Origin: Methylococcales bacterium
Lineage (GTDB): Bacteria; Pseudomonadota; Gammaproteobacteria; Methylococcales; Methylomonadaceae
NCBI GenBank assembly: GCA_009692395.1
Contig: SHZG01000017.1
Location: 1 to 19,865 of the forward strand
Reading direction: 5' to 3'
DNA: 19,865 bases
Part shown: positions 13,974 to 19,865 of the stretch, piece by piece
Layout of the letters: every line of letters begins with the position of its first letter
How positions within the stretch are numbered: the stretch's first letter is position 1
Notes under the pieces: generated by a model
Seen by the model: only the letters and a program-made list of their open reading frames with translations
The model's database searches: none
Told to the model about the DNA's origin: nothing
Position numbers and translations under genes: made by a program

Positions 13974-15383
13974 ATGCTAAAAAAGAAAAATATTTTAATT
14001 TTATCCTTAGGGATGATGCTGGGTACTTTCATGGGTATCTGCGGCAGTGTCTTTGCTGAAAAAGAAGATACACCACCTGTTGCTGCACCTGTACCTGCCA
14101 CCGCAGAAGCAATACCTTACGAAGAGTTGCGGACATTTACCGAAATTTTTGGGCGTATTAAAAAAGATTATGTCGAACCCGTATCGGATAAAAAACTACT
14201 CGAAGATGCCGTTAAAGGTATGTTGAGTGGGCTTGATCCGCACTCGGCTTACTTAGATACAGAAGAGTATCAAGAGTTAAAAGAAGGCACATCAGGACAA
14301 TTTGGTGGCTTAGGTATTGAAGTCACGATGGAAAATGGCTTCATTAAAGTCGTTTCGCCAATTGATGATACCCCTGCTTACAAAGCAGGTATCAAAGCAG
14401 GTGACCTTATTATTAAACTGGATGAAAAGCCAGTAAAAGGCATGACATTAGCCGAAGCAGTTAAGCACATGAGGGGTGAAGCGGGTAGCAAAATAGAGCT
14501 TCTCGTGGTGCGTGAAGGTGTCGATAAGCCGCTAAACATAACGCTCACTCGCGCTATTATCAAAGTGAAAAGTGTCAAAAGTCGGCTGTTAGAAAAAGGC
14601 TATGCCTATGTGCGTATCAGCAGCTTTTCATCAGGTACAGGTGAAGGCTTGAAAGACACATTGGCTGCGTTGAAAAAAGAAAATGGCGGTGATTTAAAAG
14701 GCTTGGTACTGGACTTACGCAACAACCCTGGTGGCGTGTTAAATGCCGCTGTTGAAGTCAGTGATGCCTTTATGAAAAGTGGGCTAATCGTCTACACAGC
14801 AGGCCGCATCGCCAACTCACAAATGCGCTTTACTGCCGCCCCCGATGATCTTATCAATGGTGCGCCGATAGTGGTGTTAATTAACGCAGGCTCTGCATCG
14901 GCTTCAGAAATTGTCGCAGGCGCGTTACAAGATTCAAAACGTGCCATTATTATGGGTGAAAAGTCATTCGGTAAAGGGTCAGTACAAACGATATTACCGA
15001 CTAATACTGGCTCAGCCATTAAAATGACGACTGCCCGTTACTTCACGCCTTCAGGTCGCTCCATCCAAGCCAAAGGCATTGAACCTGACGTTGCATTAGC
15101 GCATGTAAAATTGGAATCGTTAGACAAAGATAAATCTGACTTTAAGCCCATTAAAGAAGCCGATTTGTCACATCATTTGGAAAAAGTTAAAACCAATAAT
15201 GACAAAAAAGACGAAACTGATAAAGAAAAACCGACAGAGGATAAACCAGACGATTCAAGCAATGATAATGAATCGACTGATGATAAAAAAGACGACTTAG
15301 GTAAAGCGGTTGTCGATACCAAAGATTATCCGCTTCATGAAGCACTGAACCTACTAAAAGGCATCAGTATCATGCGTAACTAA
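13974..15383 (+). CDS. ctpA: C-terminal processing protease, S41A family
   Basis: This periplasmic serine protease trims or degrades proteins from their C-termini. The 469 residues have a signal peptide (about 1-28), a PDZ domain (about 108-182, G-G-L-G-I-E-V and G-I-K-A-G-D-L-I), and a protease core. The core has V-L-D-L-R-N-N-P-G-G near 245, the nucleophile S309 in G-S-A-S-A-S-E-I, and the base K334 in S-F-G-K-G-S-V-Q; the 25-residue Ser-Lys spacing is that of the family. Residues about 405-445 are an Asp/Lys/Glu/Asn-rich tract before a conserved-looking C-terminal tail. Spacing to envC is 55 bases on the same strand, with AAGG before the ATG, so it is probably the last gene of the gpmI-envC operon. 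Confidence 0.94.
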   Translation: MLKKKNILILSLGMMLGTFMGICGSVFAEKEDTPPVAAPVPATAEAIPYEELRTFTEIFGRIKKDYVEPVSDKKLLEDAVKGMLSGLDPHSAYLDTEEYQELKEGTSGQFGGLGIEVTMENGFIKVVSPIDDTPAYKAGIKAGDLIIKLDEKPVKGMTLAEAVKHMRGEAGSKIELLVVREGVDKPLNITLTRAIIKVKSVKSRLLEKGYAYVRISSFSSGTGEGLKDTLAALKKENGGDLKGLVLDLRNNPGGVLNAAVEVSDAFMKSGLIVYTAGRIANSQMRFTAAPDDLINGAPIVVLINAGSASASEIVAGALQDSKRAIIMGEKSFGKGSVQTILPTNTGSAIKMTTARYFTPSGRSIQAKGIEPDVALAHVKLESLDKDKSDFKPIKEADLSHHLEKVKTNNDKKDETDKEKPTEDKPDDSSNDNESTDDKKDDLGKAVVDTKDYPLHEALNLLKGISIMRN

Positions 15384-15669
15384 TCGCGAGATAGTCAGTC
15401 GTTAAACTTAAAAGCCCAGCGTTTTTTAAACGCTGGGCTTTTTTAATGTAAAACTGCTCGGTTTCGACAAACATCACCGCACTATCATCAGGAATCCAAC
15501 ACATATTTTGGACGTTTTTAAAAGTCCAATTCTTGCCTTGAACCCCGAACTTTTCCAAATGTCTTTGTTTTCTCCGTTTCCATGCGTAGCGCAGTGAGTT
15601 GTTGATATAGCTAAAGCACCATAAAATAATACCGTTCGTGGTTGATCTGTTAAACCTGTTATCTAGGTT
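15370..15669 (-). pseudogene. possible GIY-YIG-like endonuclease remnant
   Basis: The minus-strand frame stays open for 100 codons from just after a TAA at 15670-15672 to the stop at 15370, without an ATG. Residues about 20-45 (S-Y-I-N-N-S-L-R-Y-A-W-K-R-R-K-Q-R-H-L) recall the Y-I-G followed by an arginine and histidine of GIY-YIG nucleases. The later stretch A-V-M-F-V-E-T-E-Q-F-Y-I-K then K-A-Q-R-L-K-N recalls the glutamate helix and final asparagine. The part from about residue 78 is encoded by the strong plus-strand terminator of ctpA, so the end is at best rewritten. I consider this a weak call; it may be non-coding. Confidence 0.22.
15411..15444 (+). terminator. intrinsic terminator of the gpmI-envC-ctpA operon
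   Basis: AAAGCCCAGCGTTT (15411-15424) pairs perfectly with AAACGCTGGGCTTT (15428-15441) around a TTT loop, followed by a T-run to 15444. It is A-rich on the 5' side, so it may also work on the opposite strand. Confidence 0.92.
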
Positions 15670-15671
15670 TT

Positions 15672-15699
15672 ATGACTGCCAGTAAGGACTGGCAGTCAT
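15672..15699. repeat. perfect 12-bp stem with AAGG loop
   Basis: ATGACTGCCAGT (15672-15683) and ACTGGCAGTCAT (15688-15699) are perfect complements around AAGG. No T-run follows on the plus strand beyond TTCTT, and none on the minus strand. It stands alone in a gene-free stretch. It may be a small RNA stem, a transcription stop helped by Rho, or an interspersed repeat. Between 15700 and 15785 I see nothing further. Confidence 0.6.
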
Positions 15700-15785
15700 T
15701 CTTACAAGCCGAAATAACAGATTTAATACACCATCCAATGGTTATCATAAATTAGGTCAGTTGAAATGAAGTGAATTTAGCGCGT

Positions 15786-15821
15786 AAAAAAGCCCGTCAG
15801 GTTTTAAAAACCTGACGGGCT
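15786..15821 (-). terminator. intrinsic terminator of the VWA/OmpA lipoprotein gene
   Basis: AGCCCGTCAGGTTTT (15791-15805) pairs with AAAACCTGACGGGCT (15807-15821). On the minus strand the stem is followed by a T6 run (A6 at 15786-15791 on the plus strand, the last base shared with the stem). It lies 25 bases past the stop of the lipoprotein gene. Confidence 0.9.
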
Positions 15822-15845
15822 AATTTATTTAATACGACGTGTGAA

Positions 15846-17172
15846 CTACAACTTTGAGTCGTTATTTAAAATTTCTAACTGTACTCTGCGGTTGTTAGCA
15901 CGACCTGCGGCGGTTTGCTTAGTATCAATAGGACGCGTTAAGCCGTAACCATGCGAAACTAGTTTATGTGGACTATGAATCCGTTTATTCAGGTACTTGG
16001 TCACTGCATCAGCACGACGGACTGATAGCTTCATGTTATAAGCTGCGGACGCTGTGTTGCTGGTATGCCCTTGTACTTCGATGGTTAAATTAGCGAAGTT
16101 TGCGGCAAGATCAACTGCCAATTTATCCAGTAGTGGGAAATAGAGTGGTTTTATTTCACTGCGATCATTGTCAAATTTCACATCTACAATCCAACCGCCC
16201 AATCTATTCACGGGCGTACCTTTTAGTGTATGAGGGCATTTATCATCGCAATCATTGACACCATCACCATCTGAATCCAGTTGTGAACAATCTGTATTAA
16301 CGGGTTTAGGAACAGGTGATAATAATACAGCTCGCATAAAATCTTTCATACCCTCAGGCGTAGCGATTCTTTCTGCGGTAACACTACTAGGTTTTACCAC
16401 AATTGTCTGGGTTTTTAGAATAGCTTGCTTCCTCGCTATCAAATTTTTCACTTTCTTCACCCGTCCAGACGTTGTACACACACAGTCTGTCACCGTATTT
16501 AGCGCGTAACGCAGTTATCGCTTCTTCGCCATCGCCTAACGGATAATCAAGATTGGCAATACCCAGCACGTCGTTTACTTTACTGCTAATTTTGTTGCTG
16601 ATTAAATCACTGACAATAACCACGGAAATGTTACCCGTTGTACTGGCTAAGTCATTGCCTGTGACTCCAAGCGTTCCAGCAATCTCTGAGCGTCCATGCG
16701 CACAGCGTATCGTCTCTGTTGCCAGATTAAAGGCTTCTGTTGAGTAGTTAGTTGGGGCTTGATGCAAATCTGTCTAGCGATCACCATAGCCTTTGCAATC
16801 GCCATAACCAAAACTACGAATGCTGGTTTTAAAATCAGCCAGTTTTAACGCATTGGCGGAATTAGCAATAGTTCTATTCATGCGGTGTAGAATTTCTCGT
16901 TGCACTTCAAGTTTTATCGGTTCATTATTCGCCTTATAGCCTAATTCACCGACATAATCTTCTGTTGCCGATGACGAGGCATCAAACACCATAAACAAGT
17001 TATTGGCTCTGTGTACATACTCACCCGACGCAATATAAGGTGTTAGGCTGTCAACATTCACGGGATTAAAGACCGTTTCATCTTGCAAAACATTCATTGT
17101 AGTGGTTGATACAGCGCAGCCAGACAGCACTAAAACAGCACTCACAATGGCGGTTACAAAAGTTTTTCGCAT
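15846..17172 (-). pseudogene. von Willebrand A / OmpA-family lipoprotein, broken
   Basis: Three pieces form one gene of about 440 codons. The first has a lipoprotein signal ending L-S-G-C (cysteine 19) and a MIDAS-like D-A-S-S-S in V-F-D-A-S-S-S. It stops at an in-frame TAG (16774-16776) after G-Y-G-D-R. The same frame continues past the TAG with the rest of the VWA domain (V-V-I-V-S-D-L, then Y-G-D-R-L-C-V-Y). A one-base gain in the TTTT at 16392-16395 then shifts it to the last piece. That piece has D-S-D-G-D-G-V-N-D-C-D-D-K-C-P calcium-type repeats and an OmpA peptidoglycan-binding domain ending R-A-N-N-R-R-V-Q-L. The intact protein would be an outer-membrane lipoprotein bound to the wall. 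GGAG precedes the ATG by 8 bases. Confidence 0.85.
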
Positions 17173-17344
17173 GGTAAATGCTCCATAAGTTAATAAATCG
17201 ACACGATAAAATTAGTTGTTTTAGCATCGATGACTGCCTTGAAGTCTAGCACTATCTTATTTAATTTAAATAGCGAATGTATCTTTAATGTGTAGCGTGG
17301 AATAATAAGCCATCCTAACGTCAGCCTTACGGGTGATGTTACTA

Positions 17345-17374
17345 TTGAAATCATTCATTCTAAGCGACTACGCT
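17345..17374 (+). promoter_or_regulatory. possible gltX promoter
   Basis: TTGAAA at 17345-17350 and TACGCT at 17369-17374 are separated by 18 bases and would give a leader of under 20 bases. The match is fair only. The rest of 17173-17344 holds no gene; it contains the A/T-rich upstream region of the divergent lipoprotein gene. Confidence 0.35.
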
Positions 17375-17398
17375 AACCATTTATCAGACAATAATATC

Positions 17399-18805
17399 AT
17401 GAGCATAACAACACGCTTTGCCCCTAGTCCTACGGGTTATCTCCACGTCGGCGGTGCGCGTACCGCCCTTTTTTCTTGGCTTTATGCGCGTAAACATGGT
17501 GGTCAATTTATTTTACGTATTGAAGATACCGATTTAGAGCGTTCTACGCAGGAATCGGTTGATGCTATTTTGCAAGGCATGACGTGGCTGGGGCTGGAAT
17601 ACGATCAAGGGCCATTTTATCAAACCCATCGTTTTGAGCGTTACAAAGAAATGATTCAGCAGTTATTAGACCAAGGCGATGCCTATTATTGTTATTGCAG
17701 TAAAGATGAGCTGGAGCAATTGCGCACTGAGCAAATGGCGAATAAAGAGAAGCCGCGTTATAACGGCAAATGTCGTAACTTGCTGCTGCAAGCTGACGAT
17801 AAACGTGAACGCGTGGTACGCTTTAAAAATCCAGTCGATGGCGTAGTGACTATTCCCGACTTAGTGAAAGGCGACATTGTGGTTGCTAACAAGGAATTGG
17901 ACGATTTGATTATTGCCAGAGGTGATGGCACGCCGACTTATAATCTCACAGTGGTGGTTGATGATATGGATATGCAGGTCACGCACGTTATTCGTGGCGA
18001 CGATCATATTAATAACACGCCGCGACAAATGAATATTCTTAAAGCGTTGAATGCGTCACTACCAAAATACGCGCATTTACCAATGATTTTAGGCTCAGAT
18101 GGTGCGAGATTATCGAAACGTCATGGTGGAGTCAGTGTCATGCAGTTTAGAGATGATGGTTATTTACCTGAAGCGTTATTAAATTATTTAGTGCGTTTGG
18201 GCTGGTCGCATGGCGATCAAGAGATTTTTTCCATTGATGAAATGATTGAGTTTTTTAAGCTGGAAAATGTGAATGGTTCAGCGTCTACGTTTAACATGGA
18301 AAAGCTATTATGGTTAAATCATCATTACATCATGCACAGTGACCCTGCGCACGTTGCGCGGCATTTAAGCTGGCATATTGGGCAGTTAGACATAGATCCC
18401 ACCGAAGGCCCTGAGTTGATTGAAGTGGTTAAAGCGCAGCGTGAACGCTGTAAAACCTTAGTAGAAATGGCAGCGGCTAGCGTTTATTTCTATAAAGACT
18501 TTGAGTGTTACGATGAAAAAGCCGCGAAAAAGAATTTTACCCAAGGTTCAGATGAAGTATTGGCAAAACTGAATGAAGAATTTTCAGCCGTCACTTACTG
18601 GAATGGCGAAATTTTGCATCACATTGTGCTGAATGTTGCCGAAACGCTGTCGTTGGGTTTAGGAAAAGTCGCTCAGCCCTTACGTGTTGCAGTGTGTGGC
18701 TCTGCGGTTTCCCCTGCGATTGACATAACTTTATCGTTACTCGGCAAAGAAAAAACCCTAAATCGTCTACAAAAAGCGATTGAACACATCAAAAGTGTAA
18801 ATTAG
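17399..18805 (+). CDS. gltX: glutamyl-tRNA synthetase
   Basis: GluRS charges tRNA-Glu with glutamate using ATP. The 468 residues from ATG 17399 start M-S-I-T-T-R-F-A-P-S-P-T-G, as class Ic GluRS proteins do. The longer frame upstream adds 22 residues unlike the family, so I reject it. The H-I-G-H signature is H16-V-G-G, and the K-M-S-K-S signature is R237-L-S-K-R, with arginine in the first position. Zinc-type ligands C98, C100 and C125 align with E. coli, but position 127, histidine there, is asparagine here. The tRNA-binding helical domain follows from about 320. No clear Shine-Dalgarno precedes the start. Downstream lie tRNA-Ala and two tRNA-Glu genes. Confidence 0.96.
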   Translation: MSITTRFAPSPTGYLHVGGARTALFSWLYARKHGGQFILRIEDTDLERSTQESVDAILQGMTWLGLEYDQGPFYQTHRFERYKEMIQQLLDQGDAYYCYCSKDELEQLRTEQMANKEKPRYNGKCRNLLLQADDKRERVVRFKNPVDGVVTIPDLVKGDIVVANKELDDLIIARGDGTPTYNLTVVVDDMDMQVTHVIRGDDHINNTPRQMNILKALNASLPKYAHLPMILGSDGARLSKRHGGVSVMQFRDDGYLPEALLNYLVRLGWSHGDQEIFSIDEMIEFFKLENVNGSASTFNMEKLLWLNHHYIMHSDPAHVARHLSWHIGQLDIDPTEGPELIEVVKAQRERCKTLVEMAAASVYFYKDFECYDEKAAKKNFTQGSDEVLAKLNEEFSAVTYWNGEILHHIVLNVAETLSLGLGKVAQPLRVAVCGSAVSPAIDITLSLLGKEKTLNRLQKAIEHIKSVN

Positions 18806-18808
18806 CAG

Positions 18809-18836
18809 TAGACATAATCAGTAAAACCTGTATAAT
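18809..18836 (+). promoter_or_regulatory. promoter of the tRNA cluster
   Basis: TAGACA (18809-18814) and a perfect TATAAT (18831-18836) are 16 bases apart. The -35 begins four bases after the gltX stop. Transcription would start near 18843, ten bases before tRNA-Ala. Confidence 0.65.
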
Positions 18837-18852
18837 TTCCGTTCTTTACAGC

Positions 18853-18928
18853 GGGGCCATAGCTCAATTGGTAGAGCGCAACACTGGCAGTGTTGAGGTC
18901 AGCGGTTCGATTCCGCTTGGCTCCACCA
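18853..18928 (+). tRNA. tRNA-Ala (GGC)
   Basis: This is a complete cloverleaf. The acceptor stem GGGGCCA pairs with TGGCTCC, including one G-T pair. The D arm is AGCTCAATTGGTAGAGC. The anticodon stem is CAACA/TGTTG, with loop CTGGCAG giving anticodon GGC (reads GCC). The T arm has GGTTCGATTCC, and CCA is encoded. Confidence 0.97.
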
Positions 18929-18959
18929 AAAAGTAAAAAATTTTTAAAAATAGTTTTAG

Positions 18960-19035
18960 GTCCCCATCGTCTAGCGGCCTAGGACACTGCCCTTTCACGG
19001 CGGTAACAGGGGTTCGAACCCCCTTGGGGACGCCA
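18960..19035 (+). tRNA. tRNA-Glu (TTC), copy 1
   Basis: The acceptor stem is GTCCCCA/TGGGGAC. The anticodon stem is CTGCC/GGCGG, with loop CTTTCAC giving anticodon TTC. The T arm is GGGGTTCGAACCCC and CCA is encoded. All 76 bases are identical to copy 2. Confidence 0.97.
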
Positions 19036-19108
19036 CTATTTTATCCAGTTTGTAGTTAAGCTCTGTCAATTTCACGAATTGATTGAAGGTCGGACTAAAC
19101 CAGTTTTA

Positions 19109-19184
19109 GTCCCCATCGTCTAGCGGCCTAGGACACTGCCCTTTCACGGCGGTAACAGGGGTTCGAACCCCCTTGGGGACGCCA
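19109..19184 (+). tRNA. tRNA-Glu (TTC), copy 2
   Basis: This copy is identical over 76 bases to the copy at 18960. The short leader AGTTTTA is also shared. The 73-base spacer between them (19036-19108) shows no other gene, so this is a gene duplication sharing one transcript and one terminator. Confidence 0.97.
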
Positions 19185-19190
19185 TAAAAT

Positions 19191-19221
19191 AAAAGGGTTA
19201 TCAATTTGATAGCCCTTTTTT
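19191..19221 (+). terminator. terminator of the tRNA cluster
   Basis: AAAAGGGTTATCA (19191-19203) pairs with TGATAGCCCTTTT (19207-19219), one G-T pair, with a T-run to 19221. Confidence 0.85.
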
Positions 19222-19244
19222 ATGCCTGAAACAATGTGGACACA

Positions 19245-19716
19245 ATGATGAAAAAATCAACTAAAAAGCCACTTGCAATCTATTTATGACATGTGGTTTT
19301 CTCTATTTACTTAGGAATTACCGTCGTCATTACCTTAACGCAGATGGTGAGCGAATATTGGCGCGCACAAGATCACGTTAAAGCCGTCTTCGCGACTACT
19401 CAAGCAATTTTCTCAGACAGTTTAAGTGACTCTGCTTGGGACATTTAACTCACCGCAATTAATGGCTAACCTAGACGGTATTTTAAAAATGCCCGCTATT
19501 GTCGGTGTTAAAATGGACAACATGGATAAACCACCCGATTGGCAACAGCCATTTCCGATTCGTTTAGGCATAATTGCCGATGATGAGCCTGATTTACAGC
19601 CAATTTCTTACCGCTTTCAACTTAAAAAAATAACACACTACTGGGTGATGTCACTGTTTACTCCAGTCATGCCGTTATTTTCAAGTCGCTTAAATACAAC
19701 TTTTTATACATTATAA
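19245..19716 (+). pseudogene. membrane sensor protein, N-terminal remnant
   Basis: Read through its breaks, this is the start of a signalling protein (histidine kinase or cyclic-di-GMP enzyme type). It has basic N-terminal residues, one membrane helix (V-V-F-S-I-Y-L-G-I-T-V-V-I-T-L), and an extracytoplasmic sensor segment with S-D-S-A-W-D-I, then P-Q-L-M-A-N-L-D-G-I-L. The breaks are TGA at 19287-19289 (probably TGG before), an extra T in the TTT at 19444-19446, and a third frame change in the A7 run at 19624-19630. After that the other frame gives L-L-G-D-V-T-V-Y-S-S. No output domain follows; the gene is cut by the IS630-type element. The right end is approximate. Confidence 0.6.
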
Positions 19717-19865
19717 CCAAAGCAGTATAATTTGATTATTTTAAATTAGATGACATATTCAGCCGATTTCCGCCAAAAAGTATTGACGATTAAAGAACAA
19801 GAAGGGCTAACACAAGCGGAAGCGGCAGTGCGTTTTGGTGTTGGAGTGGCAAGTATAACAAGGTG
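19717..19865 (+). mobile_element. IS630-type insertion sequence, left end, partial
   Basis: The sensor remnant loses coding sense around 19700-19735 and a transposase starts at 19750. IS630 elements insert at TA. Several TA steps lie here, so the exact border cannot be fixed without the other end, which is off the right edge. Confidence 0.45.
19750..19865 (+). CDS. IS630-family transposase, N-terminal fragment
   Basis: The first 38 residues are visible: M-T-Y-S-A-D-F-R-Q-K-V-L, then G-L-T-Q-A-E-A-A-V-R-F-G-V-G-V-A-S-I-T-R. That is the helix-turn-helix found at the N-terminus of IS630-family transposases. The frame is open to the window end. No Shine-Dalgarno is clear. Confidence 0.8.
   Translation, partial: MTYSADFRQKVLTIKEQEGLTQAEAAVRFGVGVASITR

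Noticed and set aside
18960..19184. Prophage or integrative-element attachment at tRNA-Glu
   Set aside because: Both copies are full tRNA genes with their own leader bases; no integrase gene or partial tRNA copy is visible.
16774..19289. Genetic recoding of TAG or TGA
   Set aside because: One TAG and one TGA interrupt already damaged genes, while TGA ends intact genes (feoA, feoB, gpmI) and TGG is used for Trp throughout.

Overview
The window reads as a chromosomal segment of a gammaproteobacterium with moderately low G+C. The gene orders argue for this: aroE beside a yrdA-type gamma-carbonic anhydrase; gpsA-secB-yibN lying divergent to gpmI-envC; gltX beside tRNA-Ala(GGC); and a feoABC operon. 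All have counterparts in E. coli. I cannot name the genus. A DsrC-like TusE, a TusB and a persulfide-sensor-like ArsR protein suggest active sulfur trafficking, but they do not prove a sulfur oxidiser.

Layout. (1) 1-1263: the minus strand carries a small operon reading leftwards. It has a strong sigma70 promoter, a 16-codon hydrophobic leader ORF with a perfect Shine-Dalgarno, a long hairpin that pairs with the leader ORF, a 35-bp tandem duplication, a gene for an RbfA-like protein, and rtcB (RNA ligase). rtcB is cut off after about 141 codons by what looks like an IS1-type insertion running off the left edge. This is the most unusual part of the window. (2) 1400-2800: aroE and yrdA converge on a REP-like hairpin carrying a GTAG tetranucleotide. 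(3) 2950-5808: feoABC, with overlapping ATGA junctions, behind a promoter overlapped by a Fur-box match. (4) 5861-8479: a HerA-type ATPase gene with two frameshifts, a Gdx/SugE-type guanidinium exporter, tusB, and a tusE that has the two-cysteine DsrC tail. (5) 8501-10827 (minus): gpsA, secB, a membrane-anchored rhodanese (yibN) and an ArsR-family regulator. grxC, which usually sits between yibN and secB, is absent. (6) 11026-15444: gpmI, envC and a C-terminal processing protease, behind a leader that ends in a terminator-like hairpin just before gpmI. (7) 15445-17172: an intergenic region with strong hairpins and a possible GIY-YIG-like remnant, then a broken gene for a von Willebrand A/OmpA lipoprotein. 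(8) 17399-19221: gltX, tRNA-Ala(GGC), two identical tRNA-Glu(TTC) genes and a terminator. (9) 19245-end: a decayed membrane sensor gene, then the start of an IS630-type transposase.

A theme of the window is gene decay, or else base-calling error. At least four loci are broken: rtcB, the HerA-type gene, the VWA/OmpA lipoprotein and the sensor. Most of the breaks are single-base changes in short homopolymer runs, and two are in-frame nonsense codons. Housekeeping genes in between are intact.
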